A stretch of DNA of 6,940 nucleotides from an uncultured Collinsella sp. (GTDB lineage: Bacteria; Actinomycetota; Coriobacteriia; Coriobacteriales; Coriobacteriaceae): the NCBI GenBank assembly GCA_902495545.1, contig CABUXM010000097.1, forward strand, positions 1 through 6,940. The letters run 5' to 3'. The stretch's first letter is position 1, and each line of letters starts with the position of its first letter. Of this stretch, positions 1 through 6,839 are shown one piece after another. Below the pieces are notes generated by a model that was not told the DNA's origin, made no database searches, and saw nothing but the letters and a program-made list of their open reading frames with translations. A program made the translations under genes and the position numbers.

Positions 1-2228
1 ATCATCATCTCGCGCAGATGCGGGTTGGCCGAGACGCCGCCACCGATGCAGTATTCCTTGCATCCGGTAGCGTGCAATGCGTTTTTGGCCTTCTTGTACT
101 GCACGTCAAAGACAGCTGCCTCAAACGAAGCTGCCAGATCGGGCAGGTGAATCGTGCGCCCGGCCTTGGTCTCCTGTTCAATGTAGAGCGTCACCGCCGT
201 CTTGAGGCCCGAAAGCGAGAAGCGATAGTCTCCCCTGCTGTTAAGCGCACGGGGGAAATCGATCGCGCGGGGATTGCCCGTCTCGGCCAGCTTGGAAATG
301 ATGGGGCCACCGGGATAGCCCAGACCCAACGCCTTGGCTACCTTGTCGAAGGCCTCGCCCACAGCGTCGTCGAGCGTCTCACCGAGCACCTCGTAGTCGC
401 CCCACGCCTTCACGTGCACGAGCATGGTGTGCCCACCCGAGACAAGCGTGAAGATAAACGGCGGTTTGAGGTCGGGTTGCGCCAGCAGGTTGGCAAACAG
501 GTGCCCCTCCAGATGGTTGACGCACACGAGCGGCTTGCCGGCAGCGTAGGCAAAGCCCTTGGCGAAGGCGACGCCAACCACGAGCGCGCCCACCAGGCCC
601 GGGCCCTGTGTCACGCCCACGGCGGCAAGCTCGCTGGGGGCAATGGCTCCATCCTCAAGACCAAGCGATGCTGCGGCATCCTCGAGCGCCGCATCCACGA
701 CACTCACAATCACCTCGACGTGTTTGCGCGAGGCGATCTCGGGCACCACGCCGCCAAAGCGGGCGTGAAAATCAATCTGCGTCGACACCTGGTTGGCCAG
801 CATATTGCCATCCGCATCGATAATCGCCACGGCCGTCTCGTCGCAGGAGCTCTCGATAGCGAGCACTAGGCGGCGGCGCTCAATTTCGGCACGCTCCCCC
901 TCGGAGCGCCCAGGCGCAGGCAGCGGCCACACGCGCTGCTCTGCCGCCGTCGGCTCGGGCGAAGCATTGTCGACCGGAAGTACCAGGGGCAGCGGGGCCG
1001 TCATGACGATGGCGTCCTTGCCGGCACCATAGTAGCCGCGGCGACGGCCAGCCTCGGTAAAGCCCAGAGCGTTATAGAGCGCAATCGCTCCCTCGTTGCC
1101 GTCCTCGACCTCGAGCGAAGCCGTGGTGCAGCCGAGCATCTGGGCATCATAGCTCACGTGCGACAGCAGCTTGCGGGCAATGCCCTCACGGCGATGTGCC
1201 GGGTCGACGGCGACATCCAGAATCTGCACATCACCGTCCACGACCATACCGCCGGCAAGGCCCAGTAGCTTGCCGTCGTCGTGTGCCACCCACCAACTAC
1301 GCGGCGCAGCGACGTCCTCGCCCAGTTCGGACAGGAACATGCCCGGCGTCCACGCCTCGTGTCCGGCACCTTCAAAGCAGGCAGCTTCCAACGCGCTCGC
1401 GCCCTCGGCATCCGCCGCGCCCATGGGACGGAACTGCAGATGACGACCGGCGAGCTCATCGGCAACGCCCGTAATTCCGCTCTGCGCACTCTCGGCAAGA
1501 CCAAGACGCTTGCGCTCGTTTTCCTCGGCATCCGAAAGGCGCGTGTAAATCGGCAGGACGCGGGCCGGATCGCCGTCACCCGCAGCGTGCGCGAGCAGCA
1601 AGCCCTCGCCCGAAGGCCACCACAGGTCGCGCTCCACGCAGCGGGCGGTCTCGTCCTCACCCAGCAGCTTGCCATAGCGCACGAGACCGTCACCGGTCAG
1701 CTGAACCTGGTCCCAGTCCGCTGCTCGGCGCCACTCATCGAGCGCCACGGCGGCCTTGACCACGTGTTCGCGCTCAAATTGACGCTCGGGACCCTCATCG
1801 ACCAGCATATACAGCGCCGGATATACCTCACCGCGCATAGCATCGGCCAAGATACCAAGCTTGCCGCGCACGCCAGCCTTCCACGCCGTCCAAGCGCAAG
1901 CGTCGAGCGTCGACACGCCCAGCAGCGGAACATTGGCACCACGCGCGAGGCCCTTGGCAGTGGAGATGCCGATGCGCACACCCGTAAAGGACCCCGGGCC
2001 GCGACCGACCACATAGCAACCAACATCGCTGCGATCCAGACCGGCTTGAGCCAGCACGCCATCAACGGTATTCACGAGCTCAACGTTGGCGTGACGGCGA
2101 CACATGTGGTCGCCACTCACGAGCTTCGTCTCGCCCGTCTGCCCATCAATCCAGCTTGCCGCGCAGGCAAGCATGTCGGTCGAGGTATCGAGCGCCACCA
2201 CCAGCGCGTTGTCGTTATGCAAGCTCAT
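1..2228 (-). CDS. tsaB-rimI-tsaD: TsaB-RimI-TsaD trifunctional fusion protein (3' end cut by window edge)
   Basis: Reading codon by codon from the ATG at 2228 gives 742 codons with no stop. Residues 1-~238 are TsaB, the TsaD partner in tRNA t6A37 synthesis: VALDTST at 11-17, signature GRGPGSFTGVRIG at 75-87, C-terminal LPIYTR. Residues ~263-412 are a RimI-type GNAT acetyltransferase: acetyl-CoA loop RREGIA at 346-351, then ALYNALGF at 383-390. A Pro/Glu-rich linker (~413-450) leads to TsaD, which transfers threonylcarbamoyl to A37: AIESSCDET at 457-465, metal ligands H572 and H576 in NHLEGH, SGGHT at 597-601, TLDDAVGEAFDK, and GGGVSAN at 729-735. About 60 TsaD residues are missing, including the expected third metal ligand Asp. 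The start overlaps tsaE by 14 bases and has only a weak upstream AAGG, so translational coupling is likely. Domain calls are firm. That one uncleaved chain carries out all three activities is inferred. Confidence 0.95.
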   Translation of the reverse strand, partial: MSLHNDNALVVALDTSTDMLACAASWIDGQTGETKLVSGDHMCRRHANVELVNTVDGVLAQAGLDRSDVGCYVVGRGPGSFTGVRIGISTAKGLARGANVPLLGVSTLDACAWTAWKAGVRGKLGILADAMRGEVYPALYMLVDEGPERQFEREHVVKAAVALDEWRRAADWDQVQLTGDGLVRYGKLLGEDETARCVERDLWWPSGEGLLLAHAAGDGDPARVLPIYTRLSDAEENERKRLGLAESAQSGITGVADELAGRHLQFRPMGAADAEGASALEAACFEGAGHEAWTPGMFLSELGEDVAAPRSWWVAHDDGKLLGLAGGMVVDGDVQILDVAVDPAHRREGIARKLLSHVSYDAQMLGCTTASLEVEDGNEGAIALYNALGFTEAGRRRGYYGAGKDAIVMTAPLPLVLPVDNASPEPTAAEQRVWPLPAPGRSEGERAEIERRRLVLAIESSCDETAVAIIDADGNMLANQVSTQIDFHARFGGVVPEIASRKHVEVIVSVVDAALEDAAASLGLEDGAIAPSELAAVGVTQGPGLVGALVVGVAFAKGFAYAAGKPLVCVNHLEGHLFANLLAQPDLKPPFIFTLVSGGHTMLVHVKAWGDYEVLGETLDDAVGEAFDKVAKALGLGYPGGPIISKLAETGNPRAIDFPRALNSRGDYRFSLSGLKTAVTLYIEQETKAGRTIHLPDLAASFEAAVFDVQYKKAKNALHATGCKEYCIGGGVSANPHLREMM

Positions 2229-2721
2229 CTTGTACAGCCTTATCAATCAAATGGGAAAGCTCCATTGCGCGGTCACCGTGCGCCTCAAGCGTTATCGTTC
2301 GCACATCGCTGTCGCCCTCATCACGCTTGAGCGTCACCGAAAGATACTCATCCGTCAGCTCGTCCTGGAATTGTTCGCCCCATTCCAGCAGGCAAGCACC
2401 CTCATAGCCCAGCACATCGAAAATGCCCGTATCCTCGAGCTCGTAGGCATGCTCCAGGCGGTATAGATCAAAGTGAAACAGCGGAATACGACCTTGATCG
2501 TGAACGGCCATGAGCGCAAACGTAGGACTCGTAACCATATGCCCATCGCCCAGCCCGCGCGAGACGCCCTTGGTAAAGTGAGTTTTGCCCACTCCCAGGC
2601 CACCGGTCAGGATAAGCACATCGCCGTCCTCAAGGCACGGTGCAATTAGCTCGCCAAAGTACTCCGTATCGGCAGCGCAAGTCGTTTTGTAAGTACCTAC
2701 CCCCAGGCGCTCCAGGGACAT
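2215..2721 (-). CDS. tsaE: tRNA threonylcarbamoyladenosine biosynthesis ATPase TsaE
   Basis: TsaE is the P-loop ATPase that binds the TsaB-TsaD heterodimer and drives turnover in t6A37 synthesis in the cytoplasm. The 168 residues show Walker A GGLGVGKT at 40-47, the switch-like SPTF at 65-68, HFDLYR at 83-88 carrying the Mg-associated Asp85, and the C-terminal EWGEQ at 113-117. Length is normal for the family (about 150-170). The start is supported by AAGGAG five bases upstream of the ATG; this Shine-Dalgarno directly follows tandem TAA stops of the glycosylase gene. The 3' end overlaps the start of the TsaB-RimI-TsaD gene by 14 bases, so the ATPase and its partners are probably made together. 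No missing key residue was seen. Confidence 0.96.
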   Translation of the reverse strand: MSLERLGVGTYKTTCAADTEYFGELIAPCLEDGDVLILTGGLGVGKTHFTKGVSRGLGDGHMVTSPTFALMAVHDQGRIPLFHFDLYRLEHAYELEDTGIFDVLGYEGACLLEWGEQFQDELTDEYLSVTLKRDEGDSDVRTITLEAHGDRAMELSHLIDKAVQDELA

Positions 2722-2733
2722 ATATGCTCCTTA

Positions 2734-3354
2734 TTATTCCGAGGCGTCCTCTGGTGCGGGATGTCGCTCCAGATAATCGCCCAGCATCTTAAAGTCTTCC
2801 TCCAGCAGCTCCTGCCACGCCGGATTGCGCAGCGCTGCTGCCGGATGAAAAGTGGGCATTACTACAAAATGCCCCATCTGGTGGAACCTGCCGCGCAGCT
2901 TAGTAATGCCAATCTCGGTCTTAAGCACAAAGTGCGTCGCGGGGTTGCCGAGCGTCACGATAATATCAGGCCAGATGCTTCGAATCTGCTCACGCAAAAA
3001 CGGCGAGCAAGCCAGCACTTCCTCGGGACGCGGATTGCGGTTTCCCGGCGGGCGGCACTTAAGCACGTTGGCAATGTAGACGTCTTCGCGTTTGAGCCCC
3101 GCCAGCGACAAAATGCCGTTGAGGTCCTCGCCTGCCGCCCCCACAAAAGGCTCGCCCTGCAAATCCTCATTGCGGCCCGGCGCCTCACCAATAAACATCA
3201 CGCGAGCGCGGGGGTTTCCCACGCCAAACACGATATTGTGACGCGACTGGTAGAGCTGGCAGAGGTGACAATCGCCCAGAACGGCCTCAATTTCCTCGAG
3301 TGCGACCTCACGTGGTGCCTGATGGGTATGGCCGGGGATGTGCATGACGCCCAT
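2734..3354 (-). CDS. udg: Family 4 uracil-DNA glycosylase, [4Fe-4S] type
   Basis: This 206-residue protein removes uracil from DNA as the first step of base excision repair of deaminated cytosine. Motif A is GEAPGRNED at 56-64, followed by GEPFVGAAG. The second motif, which carries the catalytic-loop His, is HPAAALR, with H170. Four cysteines at 29, 32, 100 and 116 (C-x2-C, then C-x15-C) match the iron-sulfur cluster ligands of family 4, and NVLKCRPPGNRNP around C100 is also characteristic. Family 1 Ung lacks this cluster. Some relatives are annotated as phage SPO1 DNA-polymerase-related proteins; the same domain explains that label. The start is set by AGGAG five bases upstream of the ATG, overlapping the TAG stop of alr (8-base gap). 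A second Met at residue 4 lacks this spacing. The gene ends in tandem TAA codons, 12 bases before tsaE. Confidence 0.93.
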   Translation of the reverse strand: MGVMHIPGHTHQAPREVALEEIEAVLGDCHLCQLYQSRHNIVFGVGNPRARVMFIGEAPGRNEDLQGEPFVGAAGEDLNGILSLAGLKREDVYIANVLKCRPPGNRNPRPEEVLACSPFLREQIRSIWPDIIVTLGNPATHFVLKTEIGITKLRGRFHQMGHFVVMPTFHPAAALRNPAWQELLEEDFKMLGDYLERHPAPEDASE

Positions 3355-3362
3355 AGCGGCTC

Positions 3363-4508
3363 CTACACGTAGACCTTGTCGAGACGCATGCCAAAGCCGC
3401 AGGCGACCTCGTAGTTAATCGTTCCGCGCAGTCGGGCCATCTCGTCCATAGTGATCTCGGCATCGCCATCGCGGCCGACAATGATCATCTCGTCACCATA
3501 CTCGGCCTCGGGAATCTCGTGTGCCGGGTTGGACTGAATGGCGACCATAAACTGGTCCATGCAGATATTGCCAACCTGATGCACGCGCTCGCCGCGATAC
3601 AGCACATCCATACGATTGGAAAGCGTACGCGATAGGCCATCGGCATAACCGATCGGCAGCGTGCAGATCTGAACGCGCGTACGCGGTACGCGGTAGGTAA
3701 AACCGTAGCCCACGCCCTCACCCATCGCAGGGTGTGCCACGCGCGTCACACGCGCATGGACGCTCATAACGGGATCAAGCTGCATCACGCGGCCACTCAG
3801 CTCGCACGGCTGCATGCCATACAAGCCAACGCCGGCGCGGATCATATCAAAATGCATCGAGGGGTCGAGCATCGAGGACGGCGTGTTGGCGCAGTGCACG
3901 ATACCGCACTCAAAACCCGCATCCTTAATGGCCTGAACGGCCTCGGTAAAGCGCTGACACTGCAGCTTGTAGTCCCAGCCCGAAGGTTCATCGGCCGTGG
4001 CGAAGTGCGTAAATACGCCGTCGCACTGAATACCGCGATGGAAATTTATACCGCGGACAAAGTCGAGCACCCGCGTGTAGTGAACGCCGATACGATTCAT
4101 GCCCGTCTCGATGGCGAGATGATACTTGCCCACTTTGCCCGCCGCGACGGCACATTCGCCATACGCAAGAGCAAAGTCAGACGTATAGACCGAGGGCATG
4201 ATATCAAACTCGAGCAACGTCGGAATGGCCTCGATAGGCGGCTCGCTTAGGATGAGGATGGGTTTCGTAATCCCGCCCTGTCGGAGCTCAACGCCCTCGT
4301 TAACCGTCGCCACGGCAAACATGTCGGCACCGACCGAATACATGATCTTGGCGCACTCAACAGCTCCATGACCATAAGCATCGGCCTTGACCACGCAGCA
4401 CAGGCGCTGACGTGGATTCAGCAAGTTCTTATAGGCCCTCGTGTTGCGACGGAGCGCCCCGCGGTCGATCTCGACCCAGGACCAGCGCGTCAAATCGGCT
4501 TTATTCAT
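3363..4508 (-). CDS. alr: Alanine racemase
   Basis: A PLP-dependent enzyme that interconverts L- and D-alanine to supply D-Ala for peptidoglycan. At 381 residues it has the normal family length and both domains: an N-terminal TIM barrel and a C-terminal beta domain. The PLP Schiff-base lysine is K41 in VVKADAYGHGA. ETGMNRIG at 134-141 contains the conserved Arg139 near the cofactor. The second catalytic base is Tyr268 in GVGYGFTYR. PIGYADG at 285-291 and the substrate-entry motif GNICMDQFMV at 313-322 are intact. It starts two bases after the nnr stop. The only Shine-Dalgarno-like sequence, GGATGA, lies within the end of nnr and is weak, so coupling to nnr is likely. Intact catalytic residues argue for an active enzyme. 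Confidence 0.97.
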   Translation of the reverse strand: MNKADLTRWSWVEIDRGALRRNTRAYKNLLNPRQRLCCVVKADAYGHGAVECAKIMYSVGADMFAVATVNEGVELRQGGITKPILILSEPPIEAIPTLLEFDIMPSVYTSDFALAYGECAVAAGKVGKYHLAIETGMNRIGVHYTRVLDFVRGINFHRGIQCDGVFTHFATADEPSGWDYKLQCQRFTEAVQAIKDAGFECGIVHCANTPSSMLDPSMHFDMIRAGVGLYGMQPCELSGRVMQLDPVMSVHARVTRVAHPAMGEGVGYGFTYRVPRTRVQICTLPIGYADGLSRTLSNRMDVLYRGERVHQVGNICMDQFMVAIQSNPAHEIPEAEYGDEMIIVGRDGDAEITMDEMARLRGTINYEVACGFGMRLDKVYV

Positions 4509-4510
4509 GA

Positions 4511-6127
4511 TTAGTCATCCGACCCTTCGTCCATGATTCCCAGATCTTCGAGCGCATCCTTTGCCGCCAGTTCCATGGCAGGACCGATCAAGTCGATAAG
4601 ATCGGTCGCGATGACGCTCTTCTCACCATACTCCGTCGCCGCGGCAAAACCGGCGTAGCTGTGAAGTGCGACGGCGTACGAATACAGCAACTCCCAACGA
4701 TCCATCTCGTCGCGCATGGTGGCAAGCGTGCCGGCCAAAATACCCGCGAGAACATCACCCGAACCGGCAGTTGCCAGAGAAGCCGGACCCGAGAGCGGCA
4801 GCAGCACACGCTCAACGCCACAGATAGCCGTCGTCGGCCCCTTGGCAATGACCACCAGATTGTCGGAGCCTGCAGCCCAGACAACCTTCTGCGCGGCCGC
4901 AATCGCGGTACCAAGGTCGTTCACCTCGTCACCGGCAACCAGACGCGAAAGCTCACGATAGTGCGGCGTCATAACCAACGGCTGCTCGCGACGATACATC
5001 TCGGGATTACTATCAATACCGTCAATGGCAATCTTAGCAAGGCAGTTGAGTGCATCGGCGTCCAAAATAAGCGGTACATCAAGCTCGAGCAAGCCCGAAA
5101 CCACCTGCATAGCGCCGGCAGATGTCGTCATGCCGGGACCGCACAGTACACAGCTGTACTTCTTTGCAATCTCGCACACAGTCATGCGCGCAGCGGCGCC
5201 AAAGGAGCCGCGGGAATCAGACGGAATAGCAAAGACGGTAATCGAAGGAAGTGCCATGCGAATAAGATTGGCGCAGGCGTCAGGAGCCGCGACTGCCACG
5301 TAACCAGCACCCGCGCGAGCTGCAGACTTGGCCGCCATAATGGCAGCACCAGGATATTGCGCAGATCCGGCGACAATAAGCACAGAGCCACGGGAATACT
5401 TATCGATATTCGTAGGTAGTGGAGCAAAGTAATCAACTAAGTCACCGGGCTCGACAATCTCGGCGGCGTGGTCGACATCATCGATGACCTCGTCAAGACG
5501 GTCGTAAAGATTGCCGCAGATCAAATCGCCAGCATACTCAGGGCCATCAGCGCTATACAGACCAATCTTGGGCGCAATCATCGTCACCGTATGCTCGGCA
5601 CGAATGCAGTCGTCATCAACAACGCCCGTCTCGGCATTCAGGCCCGAGGGGACATCAATGGATACGACACAATCGGCGCATTCATTGACCGTAGGAATCC
5701 AGATGGAGAACGGCGCACGCAGATTCCCGTGGAAACCGGTACCAAAAATGGCATCAACAACAACATCGGCCTTATCGATCAAAACCTCGAGTTCGTCACG
5801 CGAGGGGCCGACACAAACGTGCACATCGCGGCCGGCAGTACGACGAGCAACATGACGTGCCAGAGCAGCAGGAATCTCATCCGGCTCAACCGGAGAAACG
5901 ATATCGACGTCCACACCCTTATGGCTCAGAATATCGGCGGCAACCCAACCGTCGCCGCCATTATTACCAAAACCGACCAGAACGAGAACCCGATCGGGAT
6001 TGAGCTTCAAGACCTCGTTGGCGGCAAACTCACCCGCTAGCTCCATAAGCTCGGCCTTCGAAGTCCCTTCGCGTTCGATGATGTCCTCGAGACGAACGAC
6101 TTCTTCGGTACTCAAAACCGGTTTCAT
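4511..6127 (-). CDS. nnr: Bifunctional NAD(P)H-hydrate epimerase / ADP-dependent NAD(P)H-hydrate dehydratase
   Basis: A two-domain metabolite-repair enzyme of 538 residues (E. coli YjeF about 515). The N-terminal YjeF_N domain (~1-225) epimerizes damaged NAD(P)HX: GFGNNGGDGWVAA at 52-64, DAIFGTGFHG at 125-134 and SIDVPSGLNAETG at 156-168. The C-terminal ribokinase-like domain (~235-525) dehydrates the S form using ADP: IVAGSAQYPGAA near 251-262, AGAGYV, LDADALN at 355-361, TPHYRELSRL at 387-396, and GPASLATAGSGDVLAG at 447-462 with the presumed catalytic Asp458. The usual TPHPGE motif reads TPHYRE here, a modest departure. The ATG directly follows the acpS TAG with no gap, and AGGAG lies five bases upstream inside the acpS end. 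Nnr and AcpS genes are neighbours in many bacteria, which supports both calls. Confidence 0.96.
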   Translation of the reverse strand: MKPVLSTEEVVRLEDIIEREGTSKAELMELAGEFAANEVLKLNPDRVLVLVGFGNNGGDGWVAADILSHKGVDVDIVSPVEPDEIPAALARHVARRTAGRDVHVCVGPSRDELEVLIDKADVVVDAIFGTGFHGNLRAPFSIWIPTVNECADCVVSIDVPSGLNAETGVVDDDCIRAEHTVTMIAPKIGLYSADGPEYAGDLICGNLYDRLDEVIDDVDHAAEIVEPGDLVDYFAPLPTNIDKYSRGSVLIVAGSAQYPGAAIMAAKSAARAGAGYVAVAAPDACANLIRMALPSITVFAIPSDSRGSFGAAARMTVCEIAKKYSCVLCGPGMTTSAGAMQVVSGLLELDVPLILDADALNCLAKIAIDGIDSNPEMYRREQPLVMTPHYRELSRLVAGDEVNDLGTAIAAAQKVVWAAGSDNLVVIAKGPTTAICGVERVLLPLSGPASLATAGSGDVLAGILAGTLATMRDEMDRWELLYSYAVALHSYAGFAAATEYGEKSVIATDLIDLIGPAMELAAKDALEDLGIMDEGSDD

Positions 6128-6667
6128 CTATGCTCCTAGCGTATCTTGCGAAGCATCGCCCAGGTGCTCCGTCAATGCTGAATTCTGCAGCTGCTCAAGC
6201 TCATCTAAAACAGAGCGAGCCTCTTTAAATGTCTGCGCTACGCGTTCCTTGGTGCTCACCTTTTCTTCCTTAGGCTTAGGTCGAGCATCTTCGGTAATCG
6301 CGATGGCATTCGCAACGGCTAAGTCTCCTGTAAGCGTAATGGAAAGAGCGACCTCAACAACACCCAGCTCTTGAGCGATCTCGAGTGCACGGCCCGAAAG
6401 CAGCGCCTTCGGTTTGCCGAGTTTATCGCGCGTTACCGAAACATCCTTGCGACCCACGCCTTGACTAAAACCCGTGCCAAGAGCTTTAAGCACCGCCTCG
6501 CGCGAAGCAAAGCGGCTGGCATAGTGAGCAGCGGGACGCGATGATGCATCACAATACGCACGCTCTTCTTCGGTAAACACACGCCGAGCAAACGACGGCG
6601 TCTTTTCAAGAATTGATTTCATGCGGGAAATCTCGACGATATCAACGCCGATACCAGCTTCAGCCAT
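6128..6667 (-). CDS. acpS: Holo-[acyl-carrier-protein] synthase with C-terminal extension
   Basis: AcpS moves 4'-phosphopantetheine from CoA to a serine of acyl carrier protein, activating it for fatty acid synthesis. The 179 residues carry the Mg-binding Asp9 in GVDIVEISR and the second acidic ligand Glu57 in RFASREAVLKALGTG, followed by DKLGKPK. The ATG at 6667 is chosen over one at 6679 because the Shine-Dalgarno GGAGGTG (6671-6677) sits five bases before it and overlaps the upstream ATG. Two oddities are visible. The C-terminal motif usually reading SITHT in Gram-positive relatives is SITLT at 109-113, although E. coli AcpS as recalled also lacks this His. About 50 charged residues (~128-179) also follow the usual end of the domain, including a predicted-helical stretch near 140-165. 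It is the first gene of the run. Confidence 0.94.
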   Translation of the reverse strand: MAEAGIGVDIVEISRMKSILEKTPSFARRVFTEEERAYCDASSRPAAHYASRFASREAVLKALGTGFSQGVGRKDVSVTRDKLGKPKALLSGRALEIAQELGVVEVALSITLTGDLAVANAIAITEDARPKPKEEKVSTKERVAQTFKEARSVLDELEQLQNSALTEHLGDASQDTLGA

Positions 6668-6670
6668 GTT

Positions 6671-6677
6671 CACCTCC
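6671..6677 (-). promoter_or_regulatory. acpS ribosome binding site deciding the start codon
   Basis: GGAGGTG on the minus strand lies five bases (counted from GGAGG) before the ATG at 6667. It overlaps the in-frame upstream ATG at 6679, which has no comparable site. This favours the 179-residue product over the 183-residue one. Confidence 0.85.
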
Positions 6678-6696
6678 ATATCGCACAGACTAAGTT

Positions 6697-6726
6697 ATTG
6701 TAGCCCGTTCACAGAAGATGCGACAA
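6697..6726 (-). promoter_or_regulatory. Predicted sigma-70-type promoter of the acpS operon
   Basis: On the minus strand, TTGTCG (6721-6726, 4 of 6 matches to TTGACA) is followed after 18 bases by TACAAT (6697-6702, 5 of 6 matches to TATAAT). Transcription would begin near 6690, giving a leader of about 20 bases before the acpS ATG with room for its Shine-Dalgarno. It lies between the rRNA terminator and the first gene, as expected for an operon promoter. It is predicted by consensus only. Confidence 0.6.
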
Positions 6727-6732
6727 ACGAGG

Positions 6733-6762
6733 GTTATAAAACACAGCTACTATGTGAGACAA
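6733..6762 (-). promoter_or_regulatory. Possible second, upstream promoter for the acpS operon
   Basis: TTGTCT (6757-6762) and TATAAC (6733-6738) on the minus strand are separated by 18 bases, the same spacing as the downstream candidate. Both hexamers match the consensus moderately. It would form a tandem pair with the downstream promoter. The region is locally AT-rich, so a chance match is possible. Confidence 0.3.
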
Positions 6763-6775
6763 AAGCCCGCAAACG

Positions 6776-6806
6776 CAAAAAGGGGGAGGCCGCGAGGCCT
6801 CCCCCT
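6776..6806 (-). terminator. Intrinsic terminator after the 5S rRNA gene
   Basis: On the minus strand the stem GGGGGAGGCC (6805-6796) pairs perfectly over 10 bp with GGCCTCCCCC (6791-6782) around a 4-base TCGC loop (6795-6792), and five T's follow (6781-6777). The stem is very GC-rich, as expected for the end of a strongly transcribed rRNA operon. The other strand has no T run after the stem, so it terminates leftward transcription only. Confidence 0.92.
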
Positions 6807-6821
6807 TCTCAGTTCAAGCGT

Positions 6822-6836
6822 ACGGCTCGGTGCCGT
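6822..6836 (-). other. Short hairpin in the 5S 3' trailer
   Basis: ACGGC (6822-6826) and GCCGT (6832-6836) form a 5-bp inverted repeat with a 5-base loop, between the 5S 3' end and the terminator. It may be part of the precursor trailer that is removed when 5S rRNA matures. It is too short to claim a role. Confidence 0.3.
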
Positions 6837-6839
6837 CCA

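Noticed and set aside
18..869. A 283-codon plus-strand open frame opposite TsaD
   Set aside because: It mirrors the TsaD coding strand, has no recognisable domain, and shows composition typical of antisense shadow frames.
864..902. Possible internal start for a separate TsaD: GGGGGAG near 896-902 and an in-frame GTG at 864-866
   Set aside because: The purine-rich stretch is about 28 bases from the in-frame GTG, too far for a Shine-Dalgarno, and the nearer GTG is out of frame. The continuous frame is the simpler reading.
1281..2330. A 349-codon plus-strand open frame opposite TsaB/RimI
   Set aside because: It is antisense to the well-supported fusion gene. High GC and a lack of stops in the complementary frame explain it, and the translation is Arg/His/Ala-rich with no recognisable motif.
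3670..3700. ACGCG/TACGCGG repetition inside alr
   Set aside because: It encodes the conserved stretch after the catalytic Tyr (RVPRTRV) and reflects Arg/Val codon use, so it is not an independent repeat element.
4661..5419. A 252-codon plus-strand open frame opposite nnr
   Set aside because: It is antisense to conserved Nnr motifs, and its His/Arg/Asn-rich translation resembles no family I know.
6668..6679. Upstream ATG at 6679 as the acpS start
   Set aside because: This ATG overlaps the GGAGGTG Shine-Dalgarno that serves the ATG at 6667 and has no good site of its own.
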